A program made the position numbers and the translations under genes. This document shows, one piece after another, positions 1 through 8,975 of a DNA stretch of 64,000 nucleotides. Origin of the DNA: Yoonia rosea (GTDB lineage Bacteria; Pseudomonadota; Alphaproteobacteria; Rhodobacterales; Rhodobacteraceae). The DNA lies in NCBI RefSeq assembly GCF_900156505.1, contig NZ_FTPR01000001.1:1426001-1490000 (forward strand). Reading direction: 5' to 3'. The notes below the pieces were generated by a model. It had not been told where the DNA came from and did not search any database. It saw only the letters and a list, made by a program, of their open reading frames with translations. Position 1 is the stretch's first letter; every line of letters begins with the position of its first letter.

Positions 1-1278
1 GGTCTGCGGTGAAAAACTATAGCGGGCATTGGCATTGAGTGTGCCCGTCAGTTCCAGCGTGTCCGACGTGATGAAATCCGCTTTGAACGACGGCGACAGC
101 CCGTAAGTGAAGCGCGGCTCAAAACTGTCCGCGATCAGCCCCTCGGGCCGACTGCGCGGGCTCGCCTCAAAGGACGTGGCGTCCCACGCCAATTCTGCGG
201 CATTGGGCGCACCAACCGCACGATCAAGCCCCGCCCGATCCAGTACCACGACATTGCTGTCAAAGGCCCCTGTGTTCTGTGTCACACGGAATGTCGTGAC
301 GCTGGCAGGCGCGACTGCCGAAAGAATACGCGCAACCCGGCCCGCCGTACGCGCAAAGACAACATCCTTGGCGGATGAGGCCGTCACATCAATCGTGTCG
401 TCCTCCATTGCAAAGCGGCTGATACGGATATCTTCTTTCTCGGCGCGCTCGTTCAAGAGCGCCAAGACCTGCGCGGCGGTCGGTTGGGGCCGGCTGGCGC
501 GCACGGGCGTGTTCGGCACGTAAGGATGCGGACCCCGCCCCATGTTTTCCTGCGCCAGTGACTGTGCGGGATTTGCTGCGAACTGCAATCGCAGGCCCGC
601 GTTGCCTTGGTTGTTGACCAAACCGGTGACGGTCAGCCCGTCCAGAACCTCATAGGACAGGCTAGCAGCGAATGTTTCATCGGCCTCTGCACCGGCGATA
701 TCGCTGTATTCCGCAGCAGCCACAAGGCCCGCGACGCCAGTGTCCCAGACGATATTCGCGAAAGGCGCGGCGTCGCCTTCAAACAGGTGATCCGTCCGGA
801 TGGTTCCGTCATCTGTGCCACGATTTTCCGGCACAGCCAGCGCGTAGCGCCCCCACCCCATGCCGACTGAGGCCGCAAACGCACCAAAGGTCTTGCTGGC
901 CAGCACATATTCACCCGACCCGCGATCATCGCTGCCGAAACCCACGATCCCGACAGTCAGACCGGGCGTGTAGGTGCCCTCTTTCAACAGCCGCACACCA
1001 AAGCTCAGCTCGTTGCCGCTCGAACTGCCTGTGTCATCATCATAGGTCGGAAAGCTGATCCCGATCTCAAACCAATCGCTCGGCTGAAGCCCAAGAGACA
1101 GCGCGCGGTAGTCTTCGCGGAAATCAAAAAGAATAGCGAAATCATCGGCGATGCCACTGGCCGCGCGGGGCGTATCTATTGCCTGTGACAGTCCCCCGAT
1201 GCCCTCTGCAGCGGCGTTGGTCACAAATAGGGATGACAAGATGATAGTAAGGGCGATCCCGTAGGGTTTATGGCGCAT
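1..1278 (-). CDS. YjbH-family outer-membrane/exopolysaccharide protein, 5' part only
   Basis: An open frame on the minus strand starts at an ATG at 1278 and stays open to the left window edge, so only the first 426 residues are present. The first 25 or so residues form a signal peptide (MRHKPYGIALTII..., small residues NAAA before the mature part), so the protein is exported. The rest is rich in short beta-strand patterns with repeated aromatic and glycine residues. It also has a segment like the YjbH family (PRSRPEGLIADSFEPRFTYG), which is linked to exopolysaccharide production and predicted to be an outer-membrane barrel. Family membership is recognised by eye. The C-terminus is outside the window. 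It is divergent from the chemotaxis operon. Confidence 0.7.
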   Translation of the reverse strand, partial: MRHKPYGIALTIILSSLFVTNAAAEGIGGLSQAIDTPRAASGIADDFAILFDFREDYRALSLGLQPSDWFEIGISFPTYDDDTGSSSGNELSFGVRLLKEGTYTPGLTVGIVGFGSDDRGSGEYVLASKTFGAFAASVGMGWGRYALAVPENRGTDDGTIRTDHLFEGDAAPFANIVWDTGVAGLVAAAEYSDIAGAEADETFAASLSYEVLDGLTVTGLVNNQGNAGLRLQFAANPAQSLAQENMGRGPHPYVPNTPVRASRPQPTAAQVLALLNERAEKEDIRISRFAMEDDTIDVTASSAKDVVFARTAGRVARILSAVAPASVTTFRVTQNTGAFDSNVVVLDRAGLDRAVGAPNAAELAWDATSFEASPRSRPEGLIADSFEPRFTYGLSPSFKADFITSDTLELTGTLNANARYSFSPQT

Positions 1279-1485
1279 GTGGTTCTTTCAACCCTTCGGT
1301 AACTGATCCGCAATAGTCAGGGCAAACTAGCCAAGGACGCAGGGCAATGTCGAGGCATTTGCCCGAATTGCATAGAGACCCTGAAAAATGTTGTTCCGCA
1401 TTTACGTGAAATTAAGCCAGCGACCGTCATACGCATTCTGGGCAACAACAGCGACTTTGGCACTATGAAAAGGAGTAGTCCCAGA

Positions 1486-1773
1486 ATGACTGACGACACG
1501 GCAAGTTTTGAACTTCCCAAGATCATGAAGGTTGATGATTGTGAGACGTTGCACGGGTTTCTGGCCGGTGCCCAAGGCAAACACATCGCATTTGATTGTT
1601 CAGCAGTCGAAAGGCTAAGCGGTCTATCGGCGCAAATTCTGGTGATGGCGGCGGGCGTGTGGCGCGGCCAGTCGCTTGACGTTACTTTTGGCAGCCCCTC
1701 GGATGGGTTCGCACAAAGCGTCACGATGCTCGGCCTGAACGATCTTCTTTTCCCAGATCAGGTGACAGCATGA
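1486..1773 (+). CDS. STAS-domain protein, first gene of the chemotaxis operon
   Basis: This small 95-residue single-domain protein has a STAS-like pattern: a beta strand followed by DCSAVERLSGLSAQIL around residues 37-52, with Ser45/Ser48 near the site that is phosphorylated in anti-anti-sigma factors. An upstream in-frame ATG at 1465 exists, but the AAAAGGAG ribosome site at 1467-1474 lies inside that extension and is well spaced from the ATG at 1486, so 1486 is preferred. The last four bases overlap the following cheY gene. In some alphaproteobacterial che operons, such as that of Sinorhizobium meliloti, a protein of similar size (CheS) sits just before cheY1 and acts with CheA on the phosphate sink. 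A comparable role is an inference from position and size. Confidence 0.75.
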   Translation: MTDDTASFELPKIMKVDDCETLHGFLAGAQGKHIAFDCSAVERLSGLSAQILVMAAGVWRGQSLDVTFGSPSDGFAQSVTMLGLNDLLFPDQVTA

Positions 1774-2138
1774 GCGCGCACATCCTTGCCATTGACGATT
1801 CGCGCACGATCCGTGCCTTGCTGACCGCAACACTGGAAAAAGCGGGCTTTGCCGTGACCACCGCAGTGGACGGGGTGGACGGTGTCGAAAAGTTCCAAAG
1901 CGCCAACGCCGATCTGGTGATTACAGATGTGAATATGCCGAACAAAGATGGCTTTGGCGTGATTGAGGATATCCGCCAAGGGGCCGTGAACCGCGCGGTT
2001 CCAGTCCTTGTTCTGACAACAGAAAGCGGGGCCGCACTCAAGGAACGCGCACGCAAGGCCGGGGCGACAGGCTGGATTGTTAAGCCTTTCGATGACGACG
2101 CTCTGGTATCGGTCATCAAGCGGCTGACAGGGGCCTGA
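1770..2138 (+). CDS. cheY: CheY-type response regulator
   Basis: A single receiver domain of 122 residues has all the usual landmarks: the acidic pair Asp9-Asp10, phospho-acceptor Asp53 in ITDVNMP, Thr83/Thr84 in VLTTES and Lys105 in VKPF. There is no output domain, so it should act by binding a partner: the flagellar switch, or as a phosphate sink for CheA. It starts with an ATGA overlap on the STAS gene and lies 3 bases before cheA, so it is co-translated with the kinase. A second receiver gene is found at 5609-5995. Which of the two talks to the motor cannot be told from sequence. Confidence 0.92.
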   Translation: MSAHILAIDDSRTIRALLTATLEKAGFAVTTAVDGVDGVEKFQSANADLVITDVNMPNKDGFGVIEDIRQGAVNRAVPVLVLTTESGAALKERARKAGATGWIVKPFDDDALVSVIKRLTGA

Positions 2139-2141
2139 ACC

Positions 2142-4250
2142 ATGACAGACAGTGCAATTCTTGACGCCTTTTTTGAAGAATGTGAGGACCTTCTGGTCGC
2201 CCTCTCGGACGGCCTGGAAGACATGCGCGAGGGCAAGGCGGACAGTGAAACCGTGAATGCCGTGTTCCGCTCCGTCCACTCGATCAAAGGTGCGGCTGGT
2301 GCCTTCTCGCTCGAGGATCTCGTGAGTTTTGCACACATCTTCGAAACAGTTCTGGACGACGTTCGCGCTGGCAAGCTCGCAACAGATGACACACTCTTGC
2401 GGGTGCTGCAGCGGGCCGGTGACATTCTAGCGGATCTGGTGGATGCCGCCCGTGACGGGCTTCCGGCCGATGCCGATCAGGTGGATCCGGTTGTCGCAGA
2501 ACTGCAATCCTTTTTGGGTGCCGAAGGCCTTGTCGAAGAGGAATTCGTGTTCGAAGCCCTCACTTTGGCCTTTGACAATGCCCCGACTACAGCCACCTAT
2601 CAGGTCCAATTCAGGCCGAGCCGGGAGTTTTACGCCACAGGCAACGATCCGGCTCTGGTGATTGCAGCCCTGCAAGACTTGGGGCCCTGCACGGTGCGCA
2701 CCCTGACCGGCGACGTTCCTCACGATTTTGCCGATTTCCAGTGGGACGAAGGCTATCTGACCTGGCAGGTGGATGTGGCGGATCAACAAAATGATTTGGC
2801 GATCAGAGAGGTCTTCCAGTTTGTTGACGACCTCTGTGATCTGCGTATTGCCGAGGACTTTGGCGACGAAGCGGCCCCCTTGGCCGACGACCCTGCGCCC
2901 GACGTCGCATTATCGACGGAAACCGCAGGACCTCCATATGAAACAGCACAAGAACCAGTCGTAGAGCGTGTCGTACAGCCTGCCGTAATGGAGGACGCCC
3001 CTGCAAAGACTGATAAGCCTGCCAAGCGACCTGCAAGCACGTTGCGCGTCGATCCCGAACGGGTGGACCGGTTGATCAACGCGGTTGGTGAGCTGATTAT
3101 CAACCAGTCCGTTATTTCTCAGCGGATCGACGAAGCGGGCCTGCCCAATAGTGCCGAACTGCACGGTGATCTGGACGACTACAAACTTTTGGCCCGCGAA
3201 ATCCAGGAAGGTGTGATGGCGATCCGCGCACAGCCTGTGAAACCGCTGTTTCAACGGATGTTGCGTATCGCGCGCGAGGCGGCCGATGCCACAGGCAAAG
3301 ACGTCAACCTCGTGACGGAAGGCGACGGAACCGAGGTCGACAAGATCGTTGTCGAACGGCTGGCTGATCCTCTGACCCATATGATCCGCAACGCCATTGA
3401 TCACGGCATTGAAAAGCCGCACGATCGCGTAAGTGCTGGAAAACCCGCGACCGGCACGTTGCGTCTGACAGCCAGCCAGCGATCAGGCAGTATCGTGATC
3501 GAGATTATTGATGACGGGGCAGGTCTTAATCGCAAGCGCATCAAAGAGATTGCAATCAGCAAGGGGCTCATATCTGCAGACCTCCAACTCACCGAACAGG
3601 AAATTGATCACCTGCTGTTTGCGCCAGGGTTTTCCACGGCTGCAGAGGTCACCAATCTGTCGGGTCGCGGTGTGGGCATGGATGTGGTCAAAACGGCGAT
3701 CACCGCATTGGGCGGCCGCATTACGATCAGCAGCATCACGGGCCAAGGAACCACGTTTTCGATCACCCTGCCGCTCACACTGGCAGTCATGGACGGGATG
3801 ATCATTAATGTCGGCGGTCAGACAATGGTCGTGCCAATTTCCAGCATCCTCGAAACCATCCGTCCCACCAAAGCTGATCTTTCGCGGATTGGCCTGCATA
3901 GCCAGTTGCTCCGCATTCGGGGCGACTATGTCCCAATTATTGATTTGGCAGAACGGCTTGGGGTGCGCTCGTCATCAGACACTATGACGGATCGGGTGCT
4001 TTTGCTCATACAAACGGAATCTGTGACGCAATGTGCCTTGGCCGTGGATGATATTTTCGACCAGCGACAGGTTGTCGTGAAAAGCATGCAAGGCAGCTAC
4101 GGAGAAATTGCGGGGATTTCAGGGGCCACGATATTGGGCGATGGCAAGATCGCCCTGATCATCGATCCCGACGCCATTGCCGCAGCACCTACCACCGAAT
4201 TGAAGTTGCAAATCCAAGCCCAAAGAGAGGTCGCACATGCAGCAACATGA
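2142..4250 (+). CDS. cheA: Chemotaxis histidine kinase CheA
   Basis: The kinase has 702 residues with the standard order. P1 is an Hpt domain (1-105; phospho-His46 in SVHSIKGAAGAF). A P2-like region and an Ala/Pro-rich linker run to about 300. P3 dimerisation begins at STLRVDPERVDRLINAVGEL (about 300-360). P4 is an ATP-binding domain with an N-box (MIRNAIDHGIE) and glycine boxes (DDGAGL, GRGVGMDVV). The C-terminal P5 is CheW-like. It takes signals from receptors through CheW and passes phosphate to the CheY proteins and possibly to CheB. It starts 3 bases after cheY; cheW begins inside its last codons (14-base overlap). All catalytic motifs look intact. Confidence 0.96.
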   Translation: MTDSAILDAFFEECEDLLVALSDGLEDMREGKADSETVNAVFRSVHSIKGAAGAFSLEDLVSFAHIFETVLDDVRAGKLATDDTLLRVLQRAGDILADLVDAARDGLPADADQVDPVVAELQSFLGAEGLVEEEFVFEALTLAFDNAPTTATYQVQFRPSREFYATGNDPALVIAALQDLGPCTVRTLTGDVPHDFADFQWDEGYLTWQVDVADQQNDLAIREVFQFVDDLCDLRIAEDFGDEAAPLADDPAPDVALSTETAGPPYETAQEPVVERVVQPAVMEDAPAKTDKPAKRPASTLRVDPERVDRLINAVGELIINQSVISQRIDEAGLPNSAELHGDLDDYKLLAREIQEGVMAIRAQPVKPLFQRMLRIAREAADATGKDVNLVTEGDGTEVDKIVVERLADPLTHMIRNAIDHGIEKPHDRVSAGKPATGTLRLTASQRSGSIVIEIIDDGAGLNRKRIKEIAISKGLISADLQLTEQEIDHLLFAPGFSTAAEVTNLSGRGVGMDVVKTAITALGGRITISSITGQGTTFSITLPLTLAVMDGMIINVGGQTMVVPISSILETIRPTKADLSRIGLHSQLLRIRGDYVPIIDLAERLGVRSSSDTMTDRVLLLIQTESVTQCALAVDDIFDQRQVVVKSMQGSYGEIAGISGATILGDGKIALIIDPDAIAAAPTTELKLQIQAQREVAHAAT

Positions 4251-4704
4251 AGATCCCAAAGCCGCAAAACAGATTGAATTTGTGACACTGGTTGCAGGCG
4301 GACAAAGCTTCTGCATCGAAATCACGCAAATTCGCGAAATCCGGCGTTGGACACCGGTTACCCTGTTGCCGCATTCACCACCCTATGTCCTCGGTGTTAT
4401 CAACTTGCGCGGTGCCGTCATTCCTATTCTAGACCTTGCGGCCAAACTCGGCTTTCGCGCAATCGAGCCGACAGAGCGTCATGTCATCATCATCATCTCA
4501 GTTGAAGAACGCACTGTGGGCCTATTGGTTGAATCTGTTTCTGAAATCTTGGGGATCAGCTCCGACATGGTGCGCGAAACGCCACGCACCGAAGAAGATG
4601 AATCTACCCGCGCAATCAACGGGATCATCCCAACGGGCGATGACATGATAAAAATTCTTAGTCTTGAGGCACTCTTGCCCTCAAAGCTTGCGACGGCCGC
4701 ATGA
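4237..4704 (+). CDS. cheW: Chemotaxis coupling protein CheW
   Basis: This 155-residue protein consists of one CheW domain: VTLVAGGQSFCIEITQIREI at the start, then the conserved PYVLGVINLRGAVIPILDL block at about residues 48-66, a typical CheW signature. It bridges chemoreceptors and the P5 domain of CheA at the membrane arrays. The gene starts inside the end of cheA and shares an ATGA overlap with cheR, so it is translationally coupled on both sides. Nothing is unusual. The window holds no receptor gene, so the receptors it couples to are encoded elsewhere. Confidence 0.95.
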   Translation: MQQHEDPKAAKQIEFVTLVAGGQSFCIEITQIREIRRWTPVTLLPHSPPYVLGVINLRGAVIPILDLAAKLGFRAIEPTERHVIIIISVEERTVGLLVESVSEILGISSDMVRETPRTEEDESTRAINGIIPTGDDMIKILSLEALLPSKLATAA

Positions 4705-5612
4705 TGCAGCGTATCCCGTCCTCATCTGGGGAAACACCAAACGATTTCACGTTTTCGGATCATGATTTTCAGATGATCTCGAATCTCGCGAACGCGCGCT
4801 ACGGACTCTTCTTGCAGCCATCCAAAAAGGCGCTTGTTCACTCGCGCCTCGCAAAGCGCTTGCGCGCTCTCAAACTTGCCAGTTTTGAAGACTACTGCAG
4901 TCTACTCAACAAGACTGAGGGCGATGCGGAGCGTCCACATCTTCTGTCAGCACTCACAACGAACGTGACTCATTTTTTCCGTGAGATACACCATTTTGAC
5001 TTTCTGAAAGACGTGCTGATGCCGCAGTTGATTGAAAAGGCGCAGGCAGGCAATCCAGTGCGGATTTGGTCTTCGGCCTGTTCATCCGGGCAAGAGGCGT
5101 ATTCGATTGCGGCGGCGCTCATTGCCGCCGCACCGAAAGTCTCACAATATGACGTCAAGATCCTTGCCACAGATATCGACCCACAAGTGATTCAAACGGC
5201 AAAACGCGCCGTCTATCCTACCGAGCAGATCGCGACATTACCGCCCTTTTGGCGCGACCTGCTGACCGGTTCCAAGAGATCGCAATCCGGCGAATTCAGC
5301 ATTGATCCGACGTTACAAAACCTCATCTCCTTTGGCGAACTCAATCTGATTGCCGACTGGCCGATGAGGGGCAAGTTTGATGTCATCCTTTGTCGCAACG
5401 CGGCCATTTATTTCGATAAAGCCACGCAAGCGCGCCTTTGGGGGCGTTTTGCCGAAGTGATGGTTGAAGGGGGGCATCTTATGATCGGCCATTCAGAACG
5501 GTTGAGCGGCCCGGCACAGTCAGCATTCAAAAGCGTCGGCATCACGACCTACCAAAAACTGACTGGGGCGTCGGCCCCTTCCAAAATAACGGATAAAGGA
5601 GACAAAAATTGA
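4701..5612 (+). CDS. cheR: Chemotaxis protein methyltransferase CheR
   Basis: This 303-residue SAM-dependent enzyme methylates glutamates on chemoreceptors, the adaptation arm opposed by CheB. An N-terminal helical domain (about 20-100, with TTNVTHFFRE) is followed by a Rossmann-type methyltransferase domain. The SAM-binding motif is IWSSACSSGQEAYSIA (about 112-127), followed by LATDID and DVILCRNAAIYF. Length and motif order fit the family. It begins in an ATGA overlap with cheW. Its stop overlaps the TTG start of the next receiver gene. Confidence 0.95.
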   Translation: MMQRIPSSSGETPNDFTFSDHDFQMISNLANARYGLFLQPSKKALVHSRLAKRLRALKLASFEDYCSLLNKTEGDAERPHLLSALTTNVTHFFREIHHFDFLKDVLMPQLIEKAQAGNPVRIWSSACSSGQEAYSIAAALIAAAPKVSQYDVKILATDIDPQVIQTAKRAVYPTEQIATLPPFWRDLLTGSKRSQSGEFSIDPTLQNLISFGELNLIADWPMRGKFDVILCRNAAIYFDKATQARLWGRFAEVMVEGGHLMIGHSERLSGPAQSAFKSVGITTYQKLTGASAPSKITDKGDKN

Positions 5613-5995
5613 GCCTGAAAGACTCCTTGCGGGTAATGATCGTTGACGACATGGGCGTCAGTCGCGGCCTTTTGGTACAAGCGATCGAAGAGATGGGCAT
5701 CTGGAAAAACCAGGCCGAGAATGACGGGCGCGCGGCCCTCCAAAAACTGATTGCAGATCCGGTGCACCTTGTGCTGTCTGATTACAACATGCCCGGCATG
5801 GACGGGCTGCAACTGTTACAGGCGCTGCGTCAAAATAGATCAACCGCGCGGATCGGCTTTATTCTGGTAACAGGCAACCCGACACCTGACCTGGTCAGCA
5901 AGGGCAAAGCGCTTGGCTTGAACAACATCATTAAAAAACCGTTTACCACAGCGACGATGAAACAGTGCATCGAGAGCGTGGTAGGTCGCTTATGA
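5609..5995 (+). CDS. Second CheY-type response regulator (TTG start)
   Basis: This is a stand-alone receiver of 128 residues with Asp13-Asp14, phospho-acceptor Asp58 in LSDYNMPGMDG, a Thr in LVTGNPT and Lys in IKKPF, so it should be phosphorylatable. The start is a TTG at 5609 that overlaps the cheR stop. A ribosome site (AAAGGA, 5595-5600) sits at the right distance and no better in-frame start exists. Its end overlaps the next gene as ATGA. Alphaproteobacterial che operons commonly carry two CheY proteins, one for the motor and one as a phosphate sink. Which is which is not decided by the sequence. Confidence 0.9.
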   Translation: MSLKDSLRVMIVDDMGVSRGLLVQAIEEMGIWKNQAENDGRAALQKLIADPVHLVLSDYNMPGMDGLQLLQALRQNRSTARIGFILVTGNPTPDLVSKGKALGLNNIIKKPFTTATMKQCIESVVGRL

Positions 5996-6375
5996 ACGTG
6001 TTGCCGCGTAGTAGCCGGAATACAGAGGTCTCACTGAGTCAGGTCTTGCAGCAAACAGGGACCTGTCTGACGCAGTTGAGCGAAAAAATTCTTGATCTGG
6101 AACACACGATTTGGGGGGTGCCCACCTCACTCGGCGAACATGTGACGCACGCCAATGCGTTGCAGGCACTCGATTTCATGAAACAGGCCACCGATGACCT
6201 GGCGGGTCTGCTTGAAAGGTTGGGGAATGCTGTCCCGCCTGCCTTCGCAATAAGCGAGAGTGATGTGATCACCCCTATGAAACTCGAGATTTTGCGCCAA
6301 GTCATCAGTACCAATGCGAATGACTTGAACGCAGTCGAAAATCACATGGAAAAACAGGAGGTGGAATTGTTCTAG
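5992..6375 (+). CDS. Uncharacterised small helical chemotaxis-operon protein with a CheZ-like DxxxQ motif
   Basis: I do not recognise a named family for this 127-residue protein. It starts at the ATG at 5992, four bases before the end of the second cheY. It is predicted almost wholly helical (long runs of Leu/Gln/Glu/Lys, two amphipathic stretches at about 12-40 and 54-78). The second stretch contains Asp61-Phe-Met-Lys-Gln65. This is the DxxxQ spacing used by CheZ phosphatases and noted in the S. meliloti protein CheT. Position directly after a cheY and before cheB fits a role in phospho-CheY turnover or adaptation, but this is inference only. No signal peptide or membrane segment is present. 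Confidence 0.7.
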   Translation: MNVLPRSSRNTEVSLSQVLQQTGTCLTQLSEKILDLEHTIWGVPTSLGEHVTHANALQALDFMKQATDDLAGLLERLGNAVPPAFAISESDVITPMKLEILRQVISTNANDLNAVENHMEKQEVELF

Positions 6376-6548
6376 AACCGCCGCAATCTCATGAAACACG
6401 CTCTTTTGGGATCGGTCGACGTTGAATTTGCAGCATCCTATCGGATGCATGACACCCATAGCACCGATCATTCAAGGGCGCGCAGTAAACACGTGCCAGC
6501 CTAACTTTATCTAACGAAAAACGGCCACTCACCACTTCCGGACCACAA

Positions 6549-7532
6549 ATGAAATTTCTGATCGCACATCAATCTCAGCTTTCCATGGGACGTGTCCGGC
6601 GTGCGATAGCTGCGGCGCATCCACAAGCACAGTTTCTGACAGCAACTTCCCTGACCGAAGCCTACAATTTGTCAGAACATCATGAACCGGACTGCGTCTT
6701 TATCTCGGAAACACTTGCCAGTCTTCCGGAATGCGAGCTTCTCTTGTCTTTATTTGGCATTCTCAAAATCACTTGCGTGGTCTTGACTGAGGCAAACACG
6801 CGCGCCGAAGTCTATGCGCTTCCTGACTCCCTCGCAAAAATCCCTGAAGCAGATTTGGAACAGCACCTTGGCAAGATCGTGAAGGCCGCGGGCCAGGCAA
6901 CCCCCGTTGCACGCGCTGATCCGAAAAAGGAAAGTGCTGTCAGCAACTATGATCCAAACAAGTTTATCCTCATCGGCGCGTCCACTGGCGGGATCGACGC
7001 ATTGATCACAATCGCACAACACTTTGGAGAAAACTGCCCGCCAGTTTTGATTGTACAGCATACCGGCGGCAGCTTTGCCAAAAGTCTGATCCGCCTACTG
7101 AATAGCGCGTGCCGTGCCACGGTGACACCTGCCGAAGACGGGTTAGACATAGAACCAGGACATATCTACCTCGCACCTGACGATAGATTCCATCTCACGC
7201 TTGCCCAACGCAGGAGACCGTCCATTCATCTAAAGTCTCACGATTTGATATCGGGGCATCGGCCTTCGATTGATGCGCTCTTCATGTCGGCCTTGCCACT
7301 GGCTCCACAAGTCACAGCCGCACTTCTCACGGGGATGGGTAAAGATGGCGCAGCCGGTCTGACCGAATTGCGCAGGGCCGGCGCGCATACGATAGGACAA
7401 GATCAGCATACCAGTGTCGTCTACGGCATGCCGCGCGTGGCCATGGAAATGGGTGGCGTGTGCCTGCAACTCCCCCTCGGCAAAATCGGGCCTGCGCTTT
7501 TGAAGGCATCAGCAGGAAAGATGCGCGCATGA
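6549..7532 (+). CDS. cheB: CheB-type receptor methylesterase with a degenerate receiver domain
   Basis: This 327-residue protein is built as receiver plus methylesterase. The C-terminal domain (about 138-322) has the whole catalytic set: Ser145 in GASTGG, His171 in VQHT and Asp266 in TGMGKDGA. It should demethylate and deamidate receptors. The N-terminal domain (1-110) has receiver-like length and pattern but lacks the phosphorylation site. The usual acidic pair is replaced by His-Gln in FLIAHQSQ, and the phospho-acceptor position is Ser53 in VFISETLAS. Control by CheA phosphorylation is therefore doubtful. A 173-bp gap separates it from the gene before. It overlaps cheD by ATGA. Confidence 0.9.
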   Translation: MKFLIAHQSQLSMGRVRRAIAAAHPQAQFLTATSLTEAYNLSEHHEPDCVFISETLASLPECELLLSLFGILKITCVVLTEANTRAEVYALPDSLAKIPEADLEQHLGKIVKAAGQATPVARADPKKESAVSNYDPNKFILIGASTGGIDALITIAQHFGENCPPVLIVQHTGGSFAKSLIRLLNSACRATVTPAEDGLDIEPGHIYLAPDDRFHLTLAQRRRPSIHLKSHDLISGHRPSIDALFMSALPLAPQVTAALLTGMGKDGAAGLTELRRAGAHTIGQDQHTSVVYGMPRVAMEMGGVCLQLPLGKIGPALLKASAGKMRA

Positions 7533-8050
7533 CTTCTACACAGAAAATGATCACAATCATTCAGGGCGACTATGCCGTTTCCAGAGATTCGGCCGTTGTC
7601 ATGTCTACAGTCCTGGGATCCTGCGTCGCGGTTTGCCTGTATGATGCACAGGCCGGTGTGGGTGGTATGAATCACTTTTTACTGGCTGGAACAGGTGCTG
7701 CGCGCGGAAACGATCTCCGCTACGGCGTCAATGCGATGGAACTCTTGATCAACGAACTGCTTCGTGCCGGTGCAGAACGCCACAAACTCACAGCGAAACT
7801 CTTTGGCGGCGCGCGCATGACGGATCATTCCCGCGACATTGGTCAATCCAATGCACGTTTCGCGTCTGATTTCCTGATGCAAGAGGGTATTCCCTGCCTG
7901 TCCAAGAGCCTTGGCGGTGATCAGGCGCGCCGCGTGCAGTTTACACCGACGACCGGTGCCGCACGCCAGTTGCAGATTGCAGGTGTCGCGCCCGAGATCA
8001 TTCCTGAAAAGCCGGTGGCGGCACCTGCGCCGGACATCACGCTTTTCTAG
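7529..8050 (+). CDS. cheD: Chemoreceptor glutamine deamidase CheD
   Basis: This 173-residue protein has the CheD active site: Thr27, Cys32 in STVLGSCVAVCLYD and His49 in GGMNHFLL. CheD converts selected receptor glutamines to glutamates. In some bacteria it also stimulates a CheC phosphatase, but no cheC is seen here. The ATG at 7529 overlaps the cheB stop; the longer in-frame extension back to 7460 lies inside cheB and is rejected. The operon ends here. The TAG stop overlaps the TAG stop of the convergent gene on the minus strand through a shared CTAG. Confidence 0.93.
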   Translation: MTSTQKMITIIQGDYAVSRDSAVVMSTVLGSCVAVCLYDAQAGVGGMNHFLLAGTGAARGNDLRYGVNAMELLINELLRAGAERHKLTAKLFGGARMTDHSRDIGQSNARFASDFLMQEGIPCLSKSLGGDQARRVQFTPTTGAARQLQIAGVAPEIIPEKPVAAPAPDITLF

Positions 8051-8937
8051 TATGAGCCGGATTTTTCATCGATCTCCTGAAGACGCTTCAGCAGGGATGA
8101 CGTGTCCCAACGCCCGCCGCCAAGTTTTTGCACGTCTTTATAGAATTGATCGACCAGTGCTGTCACAGGCAAGCTCGCTCCGTTTTCATCGGCGGCATCA
8201 AGGCAGATACCCAGATCCTTGCGCATCCAATCCACCGCAAACCCGTGGTCCCATTTATCGGCCAGCATTGTCTGATAGCGGTTCGACATCTGCCAACTGC
8301 CAGCAGCACCTTGGCTGATCACCTCGACAACCGCCTCACCATTAAGGCCTGCCTTTTGCGCAAAATGAAGCGCCTCGGATAAACCCTGCACCAGACCCGC
8401 AATCGCAATCTGGTTGCACATCTTTGTCATTTGTCCGGCACCGCTGTCACCGATCCGCCGGCAGAGCTTGGCATAGGCAGCAATCACAGCCTCGGCGCGG
8501 GCATAGCTGTCTTCGGCGCCGCCACACATGACCGAAAGCGCACCATTTTCGGCACCCGCCTGCCCGCCGGATACAGGTGCATCGACAAAAGCAATGCCTT
8601 TTTCGGCAGCCACATCATGCAATTCCCGTGTGACTGCCGCAGAAACTGTCGTGTGATCGACAAAGATGGATCCTGCCGGCATGGCCGCAAAGGCCCCGTC
8701 TTCGCCCAAACACACTGACCGCAGGTCATCATCATTCCCCACGCAGGCCATAACCAACGCGGCCCCTTCCGCTGCTGCACGCGGCGTTTCGCCCAGCGCG
8801 CCACCGTGCTGCGCCACCCATTTTTTTGCCTTGGCCGTTGTGCGGTTATAGACCGTCACATCATGCCCCGCCGCCTGAAGGTGACCTGCCATGGGGTACC
8901 CCATGACCCCGAGACCCAAAAACGCTAGTTTCGTCAT
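8047..8937 (-). CDS. NAD(P)-dependent beta-hydroxyacid dehydrogenase (3-hydroxyisobutyrate dehydrogenase family)
   Basis: This 296-residue enzyme begins with the Rossmann dinucleotide motif GLGVMGYPMAGHL (residues 6-18). It has the family substrate motif FVDAPVSGGQAGAENGALSVMCGG at about 112-135 and the catalytic-lysine block GAGQMTKMCNQ near 170. Members oxidise 3-hydroxyisobutyrate or reduce tartronate semialdehyde and relatives; the exact substrate cannot be read off. An AAGGACA ribosome site supports the ATG at 8937 rather than the longer frame to 8994. It lies 38 bases downstream of an acyl-CoA synthetase on the same strand and could be co-transcribed with it. Confidence 0.88.
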   Translation of the reverse strand: MTKLAFLGLGVMGYPMAGHLQAAGHDVTVYNRTTAKAKKWVAQHGGALGETPRAAAEGAALVMACVGNDDDLRSVCLGEDGAFAAMPAGSIFVDHTTVSAAVTRELHDVAAEKGIAFVDAPVSGGQAGAENGALSVMCGGAEDSYARAEAVIAAYAKLCRRIGDSGAGQMTKMCNQIAIAGLVQGLSEALHFAQKAGLNGEAVVEVISQGAAGSWQMSNRYQTMLADKWDHGFAVDWMRKDLGICLDAADENGASLPVTALVDQFYKDVQKLGGGRWDTSSLLKRLQEIDEKSGSY

Positions 8938-8975
8938 CACAGTTGTCCTTATCTTTCGTGAACTTAGCGCAATAC

